NCBI GenBank assembly: GCA_022361095.1
Contig: JAKSBO010001085.1
Location: 1-8,980, forward strand
Origin: Desulfobacterales bacterium
Lineage (GTDB): Bacteria; Desulfobacterota; Desulfobacteria; Desulfobacterales; Desulfobacteraceae
Reading direction: 5' to 3'
Length of the DNA: 8,980 nucleotides
Notes under the pieces: model-generated
What the model was told of the DNA's origin: nothing
Seen by the model: the letters and a program-made list of their open reading frames with translations, nothing else
The model's database searches: none
Shown here: positions 7,379 to 8,980 of the stretch, one piece after another
Layout of the letters: the number at the start of each line of letters is the position of its first letter
Numbering within the stretch: the first letter of the stretch is position 1
Program-made: the position numbers and the translations under genes

Positions 7379-7388
7379 TTAACCGGTT
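7379..7388. promoter_or_regulatory. TTAACCGGTT element upstream of the kleisin gene
   Basis: TTAACCGGTT contains the 8-bp palindrome AACCGGTT (7381-7388) and the TTAACCG heptamer found in operators O1 and O3 upstream of the XRE gene, but without the 2-nt centre. It lies 14 bp from the kleisin start codon. It could be a weak site for the same regulator, or chance. Confidence 0.25.
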
Positions 7389-7399
7389 TTTCTGTAGGG

Positions 7400-7417
7400 T
7401 TTACCATGCAAGGTAAA
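7400..7417. promoter_or_regulatory. Near-perfect 18-bp palindrome, operator candidate of the SMC operon
   Basis: TTTACC-A-TGCA-A-GGTAAA is symmetric except for one central A/A pair. It lies 35 bp upstream of the kleisin start. A poor minus-strand promoter could be drawn with TTGCAC (7427-7422) as -35 and a -10 within the palindrome, but I do not trust the hexamers. Symmetry and position argue for a regulator binding site. Its sequence differs from the TAACCG palindromes near the XRE gene, so a different protein may bind. Confidence 0.4.
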
Positions 7418-7454
7418 AACGGTGCAACAAAGAAAACATCGGAGGGGCTTGAAA

Positions 7455-7568
7455 ATGGGAGACGATTGTTCAGGTCAGCTCTTTTTTTATTACGTTTTTC
7501 TCCTTGTATTTTACCCATTTTTTGCTGATATTCGTGTTCATTTAAAATGCCCTTTCGATTCTGTATAG
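7455..7568 (+). CDS. Possible 37-residue single-pass membrane microprotein
   Basis: ATG 7455 is preceded by GGAGGGG (7441-7447) with a 7-nt gap, one of the best ribosome sites in the window. It opens a frame of 37 codons ending in TAG. The peptide begins MGDDCSGQ, continues with about 17 hydrophobic aromatic residues (LFFYYVFLLVFYPFFAD), and ends with a basic tail (IRVHLKCPFDSV). This would form one transmembrane helix. It is divergent from the SMC operon, like small proteins often missed beside defence loci. Against it, T-rich noncoding DNA easily yields Phe/Leu-rich frames, and I recognise no family. Confidence 0.3.
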   Translation: MGDDCSGQLFFYYVFLLVFYPFFADIRVHLKCPFDSV

Positions 7569-7767
7569 TTTGTTGCGTGTAGTTTGTTATTCGATTTATT
7601 GATAGGCGTTTTGAAAATTCATTACTTTTTTTTGTAAGAAAGTCCGGGTAAGTTACTCAGATCTTTCAATCTTTGTTGTGGGGTCAGCCTGGTAGCTGGG
7701 TTATTGATATGTCAGGTCTGCCCATGGCTTTTATTTCAGGTTTGTTTTTGATTTAAGGGGAATTTGG

Positions 7768-8502
7768 ATGACCTTGTTTATGTTTAAACCTTTTGGCAAA
7801 ATTCATTTTCCATTGTTTGTAATTCTAACGGGCTTTTGTGTAATCATATCCCAGGCAGCAGGATTTGAAAAAAGAGAAAACCTGTCACCGGAATTCATTG
7901 CTTTAAAGAGAGAATTTGATGGTCAAAAACAAGACCCTGTTTCTGGCGCAATCATTATTTTAAAAGAGAACCAAACAACAATTGGTAACGGCGGCATGAT
8001 TAATTCAACCGAGCACGTTGTAGGTAAGCTTTATACAAAAGATGCGCTTGAACAATACAGCCAAATCAGCGTTCCTTTCAACTCTTTTTATGATGAAATT
8101 GATCTTGTTTTTGCCCACACTATAAGCCCGGAAGGGAAAATAATCAGTGTTTCAAAAGATGCATTTCAGTTTAAAAATGCACAGGAAGATTACAATGTAA
8201 AATCTTATTCCAACCAGATGCTTCTAACCTTTACTCTTCCTGCCTTGGAAATCGGGTCTTACTTTGAATATGAAGTATCGATAAAAACAAAGCCGATATT
8301 AAACACAGAGTGGTTTTATAATCATAAATTTCATAATATTCTGTATAACCCATCTAGTGAAACAGTACGTATCGATCCTGTTTATAAATCCAAATTTAAT
8401 TTAATAATACCCAAAACATCAAACGTTTTCTTTTCCAGTAAAAATGCCGGCAATGCTCCTGCCGTAAAAAATAAAGAACGTCTAATATCTCCTGTCTCAT
8501 AA
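7768..8502 (+). CDS. DUF3857-domain secreted protein, 3' truncated at a chimeric junction
   Basis: The open frame starts at ATG 7768, behind AAGGGG at 7755-7760. An N-terminal signal peptide is visible: Lys at 7 and 11, a hydrophobic stretch at 12-28, and probable cleavage near Ala30-Ala31. No lipobox is present. Residues ~50-225 resemble the DUF3857 domain: a beta-rich segment with SPEGKIISVSKDAFQ (120-134) and LTFTLPALEIGSYFEYEVSI (151-170). In the usual family architecture this domain precedes a transglutaminase-like domain in periplasmic proteins of 600 or more residues. Only about 232 residues look authentic here. From about 8464 the frame runs into DNA coding for a SusD protein on the other strand, so the last dozen residues are spurious. 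It is AT-rich, around 38% GC. No functional partner is visible and its role is unknown. Confidence 0.7.
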   Translation: MTLFMFKPFGKIHFPLFVILTGFCVIISQAAGFEKRENLSPEFIALKREFDGQKQDPVSGAIIILKENQTTIGNGGMINSTEHVVGKLYTKDALEQYSQISVPFNSFYDEIDLVFAHTISPEGKIISVSKDAFQFKNAQEDYNVKSYSNQMLLTFTLPALEIGSYFEYEVSIKTKPILNTEWFYNHKFHNILYNPSSETVRIDPVYKSKFNLIIPKTSNVFFSSKNAGNAPAVKNKERLISPVS

Positions 8503-8980
8503 ATAGCTAATAAATCATCACTCGCCTGAATATTTGCTGTAGATGAATAAGCTTTACCTGCAATTTCGAAGGAAATGGCTTCCATATCATCGTTAAACAC
8601 ACTGGCATGAGGCAAATTACTTCCAGACCAACTCACACTTATATCTGTTTTGTAATCATACAAAGCATTCTGAATTCCTAATGCCAAACTTGCATTTTCT
8701 TCTGCCTTTGCCCAATTGCCCATTAACAGATATGTTCTAGCCATATATCCGTAAGCAGCTTGCTCAGTAGGTTGATCTTTATATTTAGTATTTGTCGGTA
8801 ACAAGTCTACCGCTTCCTCTAAATCTCTTAAAATATATGTATAAACTTCATTTAAAGTTGATCGCTTTAAAACATAGTCCTCGCGAGAGTTCAAAGGAAT
8901 CACAATACCCGAATTTTCTTCATCAGCATAATCAGGACTATAATGTTTAGCGTACATATTTACAAGCTCCAACAAATTAC
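8382..8980 (-). pseudogene. SusD/RagB-family outer-membrane nutrient-binding protein, fragment
   Basis: Reading the minus strand from the window edge at 8980, the translation NLLELVNMYAKHYS, then a segment ending in GIVIPL, then RSTLNEVYTYILRDLEEAVD, LLP and QAAYGYMARTYLLMGNWAKA matches the helical TPR-like core of SusD/RagB proteins. These are surface lipoproteins that bind glycans or peptides and pair with a SusC TonB-dependent transporter in Bacteroidota (family knowledge). YETGDIRRSLFF is also typical. The start lies beyond the window, and the apparent TTG start at 8975 is only an artefact of the edge. SusD similarity ends near 8476 (RRSLFFT). The residues down to the stop at 8382 are antisense to the DUF3857 gene and should be ignored. 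The gene is therefore broken at its 3' side by the junction and cut at its 5' side by the window. Confidence 0.8.
8464..8476. other. Chimeric junction between DUF3857 gene and SusD gene
   Basis: The stretch GTAAAAAATAAAG lies where plus-strand DUF3857 coding stops making sense and minus-strand SusD coding starts. Two partial genes from typically different lineages meet tail to tail, with no intergenic DNA, terminator or mobile-element end. The A-rich sequence offers microhomology. An assembly or amplification chimera is the simplest explanation. The exact base cannot be fixed by eye. Confidence 0.6.

Larger units (their letters stand above)
7365..7767. other. Divergent AT-rich intergenic region
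   Basis: About 400 bp separate the minus-strand SMC operon from the plus-strand DUF3857 gene, so promoters for both should lie here. I see an 18-bp palindrome at 7400-7417, a TTAACCGG element next to the operon start, and one possible small gene at 7455-7568. From 7569 to 7767 I recognise no RNA gene, strong promoter or terminator. GC drops well below that of the operon. Confidence 0.7.

Noticed and set aside
7569..7767. Possible RNA gene, CRISPR or att site in the right-hand intergenic DNA
   Set aside because: I found only short dyads such as GTAA-G-TTAC and a 4-bp CAGC/GCTG stem, no repeats with spacers and no tRNA-like fold.
8382..8502. Genuine antisense overlap of the DUF3857 and SusD genes
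   Set aside because: Each protein loses family resemblance exactly inside the overlap, which fits a chimeric join rather than real overlapping genes.

Overview
The window carries a compact three-gene SMC-like (condensin-type) operon on the minus strand. It is flanked by a small HTH regulator on one side and, on the other, by AT-richer sequence that ends in what looks like a chimeric join to DNA from another phylum. The host is probably a Gram-negative bacterium. A Desulfobacterota-type sulfate reducer is my tentative guess from overall feel, not from a diagnostic gene. The last ~500 bases encode a SusD/RagB-family protein, which is characteristic of Bacteroidota.

Region by region: 1-165 has no gene but holds two clean inverted repeats downstream of the HTH gene. 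166-441 (-) encodes a 91-residue HipB/y4mF-like XRE regulator with a consensus Shine-Dalgarno, a plausible promoter, and three evenly spaced TAACCG-NN-CGGTTA-type palindromes in and upstream of that promoter. 572-7364 (-) is the operon, transcribed from high to low coordinates: a 524-residue MukF/MksF/JetA-like kleisin candidate, a 264-residue MukE/MksE/JetB-like winged-helix candidate, and a 1475-residue coiled-coil ATPase (MukB/MksB/JetC-like). The genes are 3 nt apart or overlap by 8 nt. 7365-7767 is an AT-rich divergent intergenic region with a near-perfect 18-bp palindrome and a possible 37-codon membrane microprotein. 7768-~8470 (+) is the start of a secreted DUF3857 protein. It breaks off at an A-rich junction (~8464-8476), beyond which the minus strand encodes a fragment of a SusD-like protein.

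Working model: the three operon proteins form an SMC-kleisin-accessory complex that acts on DNA. No JetD/MksG (TOPRIM nuclease) gene is visible, so the operon is either an MksBEF-type condensin or a Wadjet-like defence locus whose nuclease is absent, replaced or outside the window. The most notable details are a cysteine in the Walker A loop where the invariant glycine should be, an Asn in the catalytic-Glu position of Walker B, and a canonical-looking beta-clamp-binding pentapeptide (QLSLF) in the floppy N-terminus of the kleisin candidate. The XRE protein probably controls itself and might also control the operon.
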